The notes under the pieces were generated by a model. That model worked only from the letters and a program-made list of their open reading frames with translations. It did not search any database and was not told where the DNA came from. Source: Synechococcus sp. SB0662_bin_14 (GTDB lineage Bacteria; Cyanobacteriota; Cyanobacteriia; PCC-6307; Cyanobiaceae). Taken from it: DNA of 37,908 nt. This document shows, piece by piece, positions 14,519 to 22,777 of this stretch. Positions within the stretch are counted from its first letter, which is position 1. Every line of letters starts with the position of its first letter. The translations under genes and the position numbers were made by a program. Where the stretch lies: assembly GCA_009840445.1 (NCBI GenBank), contig VXNS01000017.1:1-37908 (forward strand), in the 5' to 3' direction.

Positions 14519-16315
14519 TCAACCAGCGGCACCATGGGCAGGAAGCAGGTTGCCCAACGCCACCATGCCGTCAATGATCCGGTAAGCCACGGGCAAGGCC
14601 ACGGTGGAGCCGTAGGTCTCCTCGCCGCGGGGTTCGTCCACCACCACCAACACCACAAAACGGGGATCATCCGTGGGCAGGTACGTCACGAAGCTGGTGA
14701 TGACCGCCTTCGGGTCATAGCGATCCTGGCGCGCTTTCTGGGACGTTCCCGTTTTACCGGCCGCGGGATAGGAGTGGATCCGGGCCACGGGAACCGGCGC
14801 CAGCGTGGTGGCCGTCTCCATCCAGCTTCGCACGGTGGCGGTGGATGCCTCCTGGAAGATGCGTTTGCGCCGGGGGGGACGGGTGGTGGTCTTCATGGTG
14901 TCCATGTTGCGCAGACCCTGAACAACATGGGGCTGTACCAGCCAGCCGCCGTTGGCCAACGCCGCATGGAGTTGGAGCAGCTTGAGGGGACTGAGGGCAA
15001 TTCCCTGGCCAAAGGATGCCGTGGCGGCATAAACGGGGTTTGAACGGAAAATCTGGGGGGACGTCAACTGGCCTGCCGTGGCGCCCGGCAGGTCCGTATC
15101 GGGCACCTGCTCAATCCCCAGATTGTGGAGCCGTTGCCAGTAGCGGTCCGGGGACAGCCGCAGCATGGTCTTGACCATGCCCACGTTGCTGGAAACCTGC
15201 AACAACCGCGGCATGGTGATCACGCCATGAACCTTGTCCTGGTTGTTGCGAATCTTCCAGGACCCCACGTCCACGCTGCCCGTATCCTGCACAGTGCTGT
15301 TCCCGTCAATCAGGCCCTCCTCAAGGGCAATCACCAGGTTGATGGGCTTGAAGGTGGAGCCGGGCTCGTAGAGGTCTTCCACGGACCATTCACGGAACTG
15401 CCGGGGTTGGGCCTGCCAGAAACGGCTGGGGTCGTAGCTGGGCTGTGAGGCCAGGGCAAGGAGTTCCCCGTTGTGTACGTCCATCACCATCACCGCGCCC
15501 CGGGCGGCCTTCCATTCCTCCATGGCTGCCGACAGGGCGGTATGGGCGGCCCGCTGCAGACGGGTGTCCAGACTCAGTTGCAGTTGCATGGCGTCGTCCT
15601 GGATGGCGCCCATGGACAAATGGATGGGTAACACTGCGTTATCCCCACTGCGCAGCAGCCATGGGCTGCGTTCCCCTTGCAGCAGTTGGGTGTTGCGGCT
15701 CAACTCCAGACCGGCCTGGGGTTGACGCTCCAGATTCAGGAAGCCCACCACGTTGGCGAAGAGTTCACCTTGGGGATAACGGCGCTGGGGATAGATCTCC
15801 ACGTCAATGCCACTGATGTCCAGGGCCTTCACCGCCTCCCCTTTCTCCAGGCTCAGGCGTTCCAGCAGGCGAATGCCGCTCTCTTGCCCCAGGAGACGCT
15901 GCTCCAACTCGGCGGACGACAAGCCCAGGACCGGAGCGAGCCGCTGGCTCACCTCTGCCGCGGAGCGCTGTTGGCCGTCCCGGTCCCCGGGGAACTGAAA
16001 GTACACGGGGTGGGCCCAGATTCGCGCCCGCATCTCGTCCCAGGCCAGGGTCTCCCCTTGACGATCAACAATGGGCCGGCGCGTAGCGAGGGACCGGGCC
16101 GAGGGCATCTGCCGGGAAGGGGCCTGTTGGGCCAGCACGTCCCCTTGAACCAACTGGAGCCAGAACAACCGACCCGCAAGACCCAGGACGGGGAGCAGCA
16201 GCAGCAGGAATATCAACACAAGCCGCATCTGGGTGGAGATCATCGGCCTGGAGCGCTGCGGGCGTGGACGTGAACGACCCAAAGATTCAATAGCCCCGTA
16301 AAACAGTGCCGCCAT
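14519..16315 (-). CDS. ftsI: Septal peptidoglycan transpeptidase FtsI (PBP3-like)
   Basis: Cross-links septal peptidoglycan during division. The 598-residue product has a cytoplasmic N-terminus, one signal anchor at about 32-53 ([21 protein letters not shown]) and a pedestal domain. The class B penicillin-binding transpeptidase domain follows, with EPGSTFKP (Ser320 nucleophile, Lys323), SSN (375-377) and KTG (521-523), so all three catalytic motifs are present. Its start overlaps the end of the upstream ftsL-like gene by 29 bp. An internal Met25 start (MISTQMRL) is possible and would avoid the overlap. Confidence 0.95.
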   Translation of the reverse strand: MAALFYGAIESLGRSRPRPQRSRPMISTQMRLVLIFLLLLLPVLGLAGRLFWLQLVQGDVLAQQAPSRQMPSARSLATRRPIVDRQGETLAWDEMRARIWAHPVYFQFPGDRDGQQRSAAEVSQRLAPVLGLSSAELEQRLLGQESGIRLLERLSLEKGEAVKALDISGIDVEIYPQRRYPQGELFANVVGFLNLERQPQAGLELSRNTQLLQGERSPWLLRSGDNAVLPIHLSMGAIQDDAMQLQLSLDTRLQRAAHTALSAAMEEWKAARGAVMVMDVHNGELLALASQPSYDPSRFWQAQPRQFREWSVEDLYEPGSTFKPINLVIALEEGLIDGNSTVQDTGSVDVGSWKIRNNQDKVHGVITMPRLLQVSSNVGMVKTMLRLSPDRYWQRLHNLGIEQVPDTDLPGATAGQLTSPQIFRSNPVYAATASFGQGIALSPLKLLQLHAALANGGWLVQPHVVQGLRNMDTMKTTTRPPRRKRIFQEASTATVRSWMETATTLAPVPVARIHSYPAAGKTGTSQKARQDRYDPKAVITSFVTYLPTDDPRFVVLVVVDEPRGEETYGSTVALPVAYRIIDGMVALGNLLPAHGAAG

Positions 16316-16778
16316 TGAGCCAGCGACCCGGGCTTGCCAACAGCGGGCGGCGCTTCAACAGTCGTCTCGGGGGGGGCGGCAGCACCAGCGGTTCAAGGTC
16401 TTGACCGGCGAGAGCGTCACCCTGTTCCGTGGTCCCGGGGCCGTCCACCGTACCCGGGGCGGCCACAAGCTGGGAGCGGGAGTCCAGGTACAGTTGCTGC
16501 ATGGTGCGGGCCTCCTGGAGGGCCGCATAGGTGCGGCTCATGTTGAGGCGCACCTGTAACTCCAGAACACAGAGGGCGGTGGAGAGCAGCAAGGAGGCCA
16601 TGAGTACACGGTTGGTCAGCCGGTGGATGCCGTGCAACCCTGATGGGCCGGGGTTGGCCCTTGGCGCAGGAACAGTCCGTTTGGCGCCGTGAGACCAGCG
16701 CTGGGGGCGGCCGCGTCTGGAGACCGATGACACGGTCATGGGGCCGTCGGGGGATTTGCGAGGGACGGACTTTCCCAT
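16287..16778 (-). CDS. FtsL-like division protein
   Basis: A 163-residue protein directly upstream of ftsI. A basic cytoplasmic N-terminus precedes one transmembrane helix at about 57-76 (RVLMASLLLSTALCVLELQV). A short helical stretch (YAALQEARTMQQLYLDSRSQL) follows, then a Pro-rich tail. FtsL-type bitopic proteins with this layout commonly precede ftsI, and family sequence conservation is poor, so context carries most of the call. It starts just after the CPBP protease gene ends (16780), which suggests cotranscription. Confidence 0.65.
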   Translation of the reverse strand: MGKSVPRKSPDGPMTVSSVSRRGRPQRWSHGAKRTVPAPRANPGPSGLHGIHRLTNRVLMASLLLSTALCVLELQVRLNMSRTYAALQEARTMQQLYLDSRSQLVAAPGTVDGPGTTEQGDALAGQDLEPLVLPPPPRRLLKRRPLLASPGRWLNGGTVLRGY

Positions 16779-16779
16779 C

Positions 16780-18267
16780 TCACAGACTCAGGAGCGCCAG
16801 GTTGGCAAGGGTATAGCCGTTCCATGTGGCATGCATCAGGACACAGGCACTCAGACGTCCGCCCCGCAGCCGCAGCCAGCCCAGGCCCAGGCCCAGGATC
16901 AGGAGAGGTAAAAACTCCACCAGGCTCAGATGGGCCGCGGCAAACAGCAGGCTACTCAACAGAACACCGACCACGGCCCCGTAGGACCTGGCCATGGTGG
17001 GCAGCACCGTGGCGCGGAACACGAGTTCCTCGTAAAGGGGCGCCAGAACACAGGCCGTCAGAGCAAAAAAGATCAGCGCCGTCAGGTCCCGACTGTTGAG
17101 CACCAGATCCAGCAGCGGGTTGCTGCCTCCCGCATGGGGAAACAGGCGGGACACCCCCCAACTGGTCAGCAGCACCAGCGGCAGGGTGAGCAGGAGCGTC
17201 CCCAGGGCCATGGGCAACGCTCTCCAGCCCAGGCCCCATTGCAGCCATTGCCAGCCGGATTGGTCTTCACTGCGCCGCAACCAATGGAGAACCGCCAGTC
17301 CTGGCAGAGCCTGTGACCCATAAACCAGCACGGTGGCCATGGCCTGCCCCGTGCTGCCAGCCTGCTGAATCCAGGGCCGCAGTGCAGACAGCGCCAGGAT
17401 GCCGCCCCCGTTGCCCAACACCACCACACCGCCAAAGAAAAACAACATCAGCGCCGGGAGGGTCAGGGGCGCCGCCATGGGTTGGGGGGACGGCGGTTGG
17501 GGGCGGTTCCGAGACCACAGCCAGCGGGCCAACTGCACCAACCAGAGCAGGATGCCCACCAGAGCTGCCAGCGGCCCCACCAGGCCCACCAGAACAAGGC
17601 GCGTGATGGCGCCGACATGGGACCCACGGCAGAAGGGGTGGTCCAACTCCAGGACGGAGCAGGCCAGGGACGGGTAGAGGGGATGGCGGGGAAGCGCGTC
17701 CTCAAGGGCCTCCGGCGCCAGGTTCGCCAACGGGGCCGTCGTCGTTGGCGTTCCGGCCGCCCGCTGCAGGAGGGCCTGTTGCAGGACGACCGCCGCTGAC
17801 TGCTCCCCTTGCCCCGTTACGGGGGGCAGGCTTTCCAGTAGAAGACGGGCCTGTTCCGGCTGATTCATAGCCAACAGCACCAGCACCTGGCGCAACCGCA
17901 GGTCCCGGTCCGGGGTGGCTGGGTTGTCCTGACGTTCCTGGAGGACAGCCGCCAGTTGTCGGAGGGCGTCAGCGCCAAAGAGTTGGCGGCTCAGCAGGGG
18001 GGCGTTTTCACCTGGGGACAGGGTGACGGTTCCCCTGCCCACCGCCCGGCTGGCCAGTGCCTGTAGCTCCAACTGCCGTTGCTCCAACACCCCCTGCACG
18101 GAAGGCCTCTCCAAACTGCCCAGCAACGATGGTCCCCAAAACACAAAGACGGTCAGCACCAGGCTGAGGGCAAGGAGCAGCTTCTGCGCGTCCTCTGTCC
18201 ATTTCAACCGGCGGGGGTGGGGCGTCTGGTTCACGGGGCTGGTTCGTTCAAGCCATTCTCGCCACAC
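16780..18267 (-). CDS. CPBP-family intramembrane glutamic protease (CAAX/Abi-like)
   Basis: A 495-residue polytopic membrane protein. The N-terminal third is a TM helix plus a soluble helical region (LRQLAAVLQERQD, LRLRQVLVLLAMNQPEQA) reminiscent of helical repeats. The C-terminal half has about eight hydrophobic segments and the ABI/CPBP motifs: EELVFRATVLP (EExxxR), FAAAHLSL and LMHATWNG. These supply the Glu and His residues of the active site. Substrates of cyanobacterial members are mostly unknown. The ATG at 18267 lies 21 bp after cobA, on the same strand. Confidence 0.88.
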   Translation of the reverse strand: MWREWLERTSPVNQTPHPRRLKWTEDAQKLLLALSLVLTVFVFWGPSLLGSLERPSVQGVLEQRQLELQALASRAVGRGTVTLSPGENAPLLSRQLFGADALRQLAAVLQERQDNPATPDRDLRLRQVLVLLAMNQPEQARLLLESLPPVTGQGEQSAAVVLQQALLQRAAGTPTTTAPLANLAPEALEDALPRHPLYPSLACSVLELDHPFCRGSHVGAITRLVLVGLVGPLAALVGILLWLVQLARWLWSRNRPQPPSPQPMAAPLTLPALMLFFFGGVVVLGNGGGILALSALRPWIQQAGSTGQAMATVLVYGSQALPGLAVLHWLRRSEDQSGWQWLQWGLGWRALPMALGTLLLTLPLVLLTSWGVSRLFPHAGGSNPLLDLVLNSRDLTALIFFALTACVLAPLYEELVFRATVLPTMARSYGAVVGVLLSSLLFAAAHLSLVEFLPLLILGLGLGWLRLRGGRLSACVLMHATWNGYTLANLALLSL

Positions 18268-18288
18268 CGTTGATGTGGGGGCGCCTGT

Positions 18289-19107
18289 TCAGGATCTGCG
18301 GGTGGCCGTGGTGGGGCCGGGGAGGGGGATGGGCATGTCCACGTTCGGCAACGGCGGGGCGCAGGCAGGGATCCGCTGATCCACCACTCGACCCACCACC
18401 ACAATGGCGGGGGCCTGCAGACCGGACTCCCGCACCAGCCTTGGCAAGGCGGCAATGGGGCCGATGACGTGTTTCTGCAACGCGGTGGTGCCCTGTTGAA
18501 TGGCCGCGGCGGGGGTGGCGGCATCCAGACCACCAGCCAGAAGTTGAGCCACGATGGCCGCCAGGCTGTGGATGCCCATGTAGATCACCATGGTGTCCGT
18601 GGCGGTGGCCAAGGCTTGCCAGTTCACCCTTTGGCGGTCCTTGTCCACCAGTTCATGGCCAGTGACAAAGGTGATGGAGGATCCCGCCTCGCGATGGGTG
18701 ACCGGCAGACCAATGTAGGCGGGGACAGCGATGCCGGCCGTGATGCCCGGGGTCACCTGCACGGGAATACCCAGGCCGTGCAGGTATGCAGCCTCTTCCG
18801 CGCCCCGACCGAACACAAAGGGATCCCCCCCCTTCAACCGGACGATGGTCTTGTGGGTATGGGCCAACCGGGCCAGCACCTTGTTGGTGGACTGCTGGGG
18901 AACGGAGTGGTGACCCCGGCGTTTGCCCACAAACACCTTGTGGCAGTCCGGTGAGGGGAGAGCCAGCAACTGGGTGGGCACCAGGGCGTCGTAGACCAGA
19001 GCATCGCACGTGCAGAGCAGACGGTGGGCCTGCACGGTGAGCAGGTCCGGATCCCCCGGACCGGCGCCCACCAGGTAGACCGTTCCCAGAGATGCTTGGG
19101 CAACCAT
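18289..19107 (-). CDS. cobA: Uroporphyrinogen-III C-methyltransferase
   Basis: Adds two SAM-derived methyls to uroporphyrinogen III, giving precorrin-2, the precursor of siroheme and cobalamin. The ATG at 19107 gives MVAQASLGTVYLVGAGPGDPDLLT and 272 residues. SUMT signatures are present: VRLKGGDPFVFGRGAEE and VTPGITAGIAVPAYIGLPVTHR. No CysG-type dehydrogenase/chelatase fusion is seen. It is divergent from nirA, whose product needs siroheme, and the shared intergenic region contains an NtcA box, so coordinated nitrogen control is likely. Confidence 0.95.
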   Translation of the reverse strand: MVAQASLGTVYLVGAGPGDPDLLTVQAHRLLCTCDALVYDALVPTQLLALPSPDCHKVFVGKRRGHHSVPQQSTNKVLARLAHTHKTIVRLKGGDPFVFGRGAEEAAYLHGLGIPVQVTPGITAGIAVPAYIGLPVTHREAGSSITFVTGHELVDKDRQRVNWQALATATDTMVIYMGIHSLAAIVAQLLAGGLDAATPAAAIQQGTTALQKHVIGPIAALPRLVRESGLQAPAIVVVGRVVDQRIPACAPPLPNVDMPIPLPGPTTATRRS

Positions 19108-19162
19108 CAAGATGCCTCGTCCGCGATGATCCAATTCATGCCCAATAGCAAGTTGAGAATAT

Positions 19163-19176
19163 GTAGCAGAAGGTAC
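19163..19176 (+). promoter_or_regulatory. NtcA-binding box between cobA and nirA
   Basis: GTAGCAGAAGGTAC is a perfect GTA-N8-TAC site for NtcA, the cyanobacterial CRP-family nitrogen regulator. A loose -10-like TTAATC lies about 24 bases after it toward nirA, near the spacing expected for class II activation. The nirA start is about 120 bp downstream. The symmetrical site could also serve cobA. Confidence 0.75.
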
Positions 19177-19294
19177 AGATGCCGACGGCCACGATTGGGC
19201 TTAATCCTCCTAACACAGCGACGCCCTCTTTTTGAAGCGCTGTGACCGCCCGCAACGGCATTCGTTGCCTTCTGCATCTTGTACCCGCAACGCC

Positions 19295-20848
19295 ATGGTC
19301 ACAACGCCTTTGCCGTCCTATCTGGAAGGCAAAACTCTCAACAAAATTGAGCAGAACAAGGCCGCAAAAGACGGCCTGCTGGTTGGCTCCGAACTGGAGA
19401 CCTTTGCCCGGTTGGGCTGGGAGAACGTTGACGCCACAGACATTCAGTTGCGGCTGAAGTGGTACGGCATGTTCTGGCGGCCCAAAACCCCGGGCAAGTT
19501 CATGCTGCGCCTGCGGGTGCCCAACGGGATTGCCACGGCAGACCAACTGAACGTGTTCGCGTCCATCGTGGCCCGCTACGGGGACGACGGCGTGGGGGAC
19601 ATCACCACGCGCCAGAACATCCAGCTTCGCGGGGTGCTGCTGGAGGACCTGCCCGAGATTCTCGAACGCCTCAAGGCCGTGGACATCACCACCCTGCAAT
19701 CGGGCTTTGACAATCCCCGCAACGTGACCGGCAATCCCCTGGCCGGCATCGACCCCCATGAAATCCTCGACACACGCCCCTACACCCAGGCGCTTCAGGA
19801 CTACCTGACCAATCACGGTCAAGGCAATCGGGAGTTCTCCAATCTGCCCCGCAAGTGGAACACTGCCGTGGCGGGATCCAGGGATAACTTCCTGCTGCAC
19901 AACGATATTGTTTTTCACCCTGTGGAGAAGGACGGGGTGTTGGGGTTTGGCGTCTGGGTGGGCGGCGTACTCTCCTCCGTGCTGAACGCCTATGCCGTCC
20001 CTCTCAACGCCTGGATTCCACTGGACCAGGCTTGCCGCATGACCGGGGTGGTCTGTGGCCTGTGGCGCGACAACGGCGAGCGCAGCAAACGTCCCAAGGG
20101 GCGCTTCCGGTTCTATCTGGATGCCGTGGGTGTTGAGGCGTTCCGGGCCATGGTGGAGGAGCGTTTTGGCCCCCTGGCGCCTGATCCCGGATCAGTGTTT
20201 AACCAGCAACCCCGCAACCTGTACGGCATCCAGCCCCAAAAACAACCCGGTTTGAAGGTGGCGGGTCTCCATGTGCCCGTGGGTCGCCTCAGTTGTGGGG
20301 CCATGCAGGAGTTGGCCCGCTTGTCCCGGGTCTACGGCTGCGGGGAGGTGCGCTTCACCGAAGATCAGAACGCACTCATTCCCGGCATCCCGGACCACAA
20401 GCTGGAGGGCTTCCGTGGGGAGCCCTTCCTGCAGTGCTACCCCCTCCATCCCCAGGGCGTTGCCGCGGGAACGGTGTCCTGCACGGGCTCCAATTATTGT
20501 GGTTTTGCCCTTACCAACACCAAGGACCAGGCCATGGCCGCGGCCACGGCCCTGGACGAGGCCCTGGACCTGCCCCAGGAGGTGAAAATCCACTGGACCG
20601 GTTGCCCCAATTCCTGCGGTCAGGCCTACATGGGCGCCATTGGCCTCACTGGAACCAAGGCCAAAACCGCCGAGGGCATGGTGGAGGCCTACGACATCAC
20701 CCTTGGTGGCAGCCAGGGGGACCAGCCCAGCCTGGGTGAACTGGTGCGCAAACGGGTCCCCAAGACCGAAGTGAATGCCGCCTTGAAAGATCTGTTGATG
20801 GAGCACTACGGCGCCACGCCAAAAGCCGCTGCCGCTGCTCCAATTTGA
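19295..20848 (+). CDS. nirA: Ferredoxin-nitrite reductase
   Basis: Reduces nitrite to ammonium with six electrons from ferredoxin, using siroheme and a [4Fe-4S] cluster. The ATG at 19295 gives MVTTPLPSYLEGKTLNKIEQ and 517 residues. The cofactor cysteines are CTGSNYC (396 and 402) and CPNSC (437 and 441). The nitrite/sulfite reductase half-domain motifs DITTRQNIQLRG and GRFRFYLD are also visible. NirA is preferred over sulfite reductase because the gene sits with an NtcA box, cobA and an FNT nitrite channel. The downstream transporter starts 69 bp after the stop. Confidence 0.96.
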   Translation: MVTTPLPSYLEGKTLNKIEQNKAAKDGLLVGSELETFARLGWENVDATDIQLRLKWYGMFWRPKTPGKFMLRLRVPNGIATADQLNVFASIVARYGDDGVGDITTRQNIQLRGVLLEDLPEILERLKAVDITTLQSGFDNPRNVTGNPLAGIDPHEILDTRPYTQALQDYLTNHGQGNREFSNLPRKWNTAVAGSRDNFLLHNDIVFHPVEKDGVLGFGVWVGGVLSSVLNAYAVPLNAWIPLDQACRMTGVVCGLWRDNGERSKRPKGRFRFYLDAVGVEAFRAMVEERFGPLAPDPGSVFNQQPRNLYGIQPQKQPGLKVAGLHVPVGRLSCGAMQELARLSRVYGCGEVRFTEDQNALIPGIPDHKLEGFRGEPFLQCYPLHPQGVAAGTVSCTGSNYCGFALTNTKDQAMAAATALDEALDLPQEVKIHWTGCPNSCGQAYMGAIGLTGTKAKTAEGMVEAYDITLGGSQGDQPSLGELVRKRVPKTEVNAALKDLLMEHYGATPKAAAAAPI

Positions 20849-20917
20849 ACACCACAGGATGGGTTTCCATAACATCGGACAACCCTGAACACTGATTCAA
20901 CTTTTTTCCAAACCACG

Positions 20918-21817
20918 ATGGCCAACTCTGCAAGTGAGATGGACTATGTCCTCCCCAATGAATTGGTGGACGGCATGATTGCTGCTGGCGGCAAAAAATC
21001 TTCTGTCAGCGCCAAAAATTTATTGTTACGGGGATTTTATTCCGGCTCTATTTTGGGCCTGGCCACCGCTCTGGCCCTGACGGTGGCCAAACAAAGCGGC
21101 CTCCCCTTTCTGGGTTCCGTGCTGTTCCCCTTTGGCTTCGTCAGCATTATTCTGTTTGGCATGGAGTTGGTGACCGGCAATTTTGCCCTTCTCCCCATGG
21201 CCACCTGGGCCGGCAAAAGCACTTGGCCCAAAACGTTCCGCAACTGGATTTGGGTGTGGATCGGCAATTTTCTGGGTTGTGCATTGGTGGCCAGCATGAT
21301 GGCCATCAGTCTCACCAGTGCCGGCAACCTGGAGCCCACCGCGGATGGGGGCGTCTGGCAGGGCGTGGCTCAAACAATCATCAATCTGAACCGTAATAAC
21401 GTCATTGTTAAATATAAAGATTTGGGAGCTGTTGGATTTTTACTGGCCATTTTGCGGGGCGTCATTGCTAACTGGTTGGTGTGTCTGGGGGTCACCATGG
21501 CTCTGGTGAGCAAGAGTGTGCCCGGTAAACTCCTGGCCTGCTGGCTGCCCATCACCGCGTTCCAGACGTTAGGGATGGAGCACATTGTGGTGAACATGTT
21601 CCTGCACACCACAGGTCCCCTGTTGGGGTCCGGGGTCAGCTTTACCGACGTGATCTTCTGGAACTTTTTCCCCGTCACCGTGGGCAACGTGTTTGGCGGC
21701 ATGGTGTTTATCGGTATGGTGTTTTACAGCACCCATCGCTCCCCTCTGGCCAGTCTGCCCGACATCAAAGACACCAAGCTGGCCCGGGAGCTGGCCGCAG
21801 AGTTGGGGGCCCGTTGA
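20918..21817 (+). CDS. Formate/nitrite transporter family protein (nitrite uptake)
   Basis: A 299-residue FNT-family membrane channel with six predicted helices. Family landmarks are LFPFGFVSIILFGMELVTGN, GNFLGCALVA, ANWLVCLG, EHIVVNMF and NFFPVTVGNVFGG. It probably takes up nitrite, judging by its place directly after nirA. The ATG at 20918 gives MANSASEMDYVLPNELVDGM, a usual FNT beginning. Confidence 0.92.
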   Translation: MANSASEMDYVLPNELVDGMIAAGGKKSSVSAKNLLLRGFYSGSILGLATALALTVAKQSGLPFLGSVLFPFGFVSIILFGMELVTGNFALLPMATWAGKSTWPKTFRNWIWVWIGNFLGCALVASMMAISLTSAGNLEPTADGGVWQGVAQTIINLNRNNVIVKYKDLGAVGFLLAILRGVIANWLVCLGVTMALVSKSVPGKLLACWLPITAFQTLGMEHIVVNMFLHTTGPLLGSGVSFTDVIFWNFFPVTVGNVFGGMVFIGMVFYSTHRSPLASLPDIKDTKLARELAAELGAR

Positions 21818-21838
21818 TCGCAGTATGTTGGTATCAAC

Positions 21839-22750
21839 GTGCCCCGCTCCTTCACCATGGTTGCCGCCGAGCCTGTGCCATGCGCTGCCGACGCTTTGGT
21901 GTGGCAGCGCCTGGGCCAGCGCCCCTGTGTCCTCACAGCCCAGGAGTTGGCCCGGTTCTTTCACCCTGGACGCCCGCAGGAGCTACGCTCGGCCCTGGCG
22001 GAACGCCTGGGGATGCAGAACGAGCGGGGTCTACAACCCTGCCTGGCGCTGATTGAGCGGTACGGTCCCCAGCCGGAGTTGCTCATGGCGCTGGCCATGA
22101 CCCATCAGCCGGCCGCCCGTGACGCCCTCTTCCGTTACCTGGACGATCCTGGCGTAGACCGCTTGGCGCTGCTCCGCGCCCTGGCCGGCTGGGGACGACA
22201 GGTGCCCCTGGCGGTGATTGAAGAGGCCCTGCAACACCCCGGCCAGGCCATGCGGTTAGCCGGGGTGGAGTTGCTGCAGTTCCATGCCCGCCTGCTTACG
22301 GCACAACAGCTTCTGACGCTCGCCGAACCCCTGCTGGGGGACGTGCGCCCCCCTGTGGCCATGGCCGCCATCCACCTGCTGCAGCGCCGCAACGAACCCC
22401 TGTTGGCTGGACGCTTGGCCCAACTGCTGCAAGCGGATCCCCCGGAGCCGGTGTGGGAGGCGGCCCTGCACGCCCTGGGATCGATTGGCACGGAAGCCAG
22501 CATCACTCTCCTGCTGGACTGCTGGCTTGCCTACCGTGGAACGCCCAGGGCCATGGAACTACTCCACCAACTCGGCGCCCAGTTCCGTCACCAGGAGCTG
22601 CTGCGCCAGCGTCTGGAGGAGTTGCTGCAGGAGGGCAAGATCATGGCGGCGGAGGCGGCGCCCCTCCTGGTGAGCTTAGACAGCACCCCGGCAGCAAATC
22701 AGGCCGCCCTTCCTGATCCTGGCGACAGCGGACCAGGGTCGTTTGGATGA
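21839..22750 (+). CDS. HEAT-like helical-repeat protein linked to nitrite genes
   Basis: A protein of about 300 residues made of leucine/alanine-rich helical pairs (LLRALAGWGRQVPLAVIEEAL, RLAGVELLQFHARLL, VAMAAIHLLQRRNEPLLAGRLAQLL, VWEAALHALGSIGTEASITLL). This is typical of HEAT/armadillo scaffolds. It starts 21 bp after the transporter stop, either at GTG 21839 or ATG 21857. In other cyanobacteria a non-catalytic gene (NirB/NirX type) lies in nitrite operons and supports full nitrite reductase activity. Correspondence here is suggested by position, not shown. Confidence 0.7.
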   Translation: MPRSFTMVAAEPVPCAADALVWQRLGQRPCVLTAQELARFFHPGRPQELRSALAERLGMQNERGLQPCLALIERYGPQPELLMALAMTHQPAARDALFRYLDDPGVDRLALLRALAGWGRQVPLAVIEEALQHPGQAMRLAGVELLQFHARLLTAQQLLTLAEPLLGDVRPPVAMAAIHLLQRRNEPLLAGRLAQLLQADPPEPVWEAALHALGSIGTEASITLLLDCWLAYRGTPRAMELLHQLGAQFRHQELLRQRLEELLQEGKIMAAEAAPLLVSLDSTPAANQAALPDPGDSGPGSFG

Positions 22751-22777
22751 GTGGCAGCGCTGACATGATTGCTTGCA

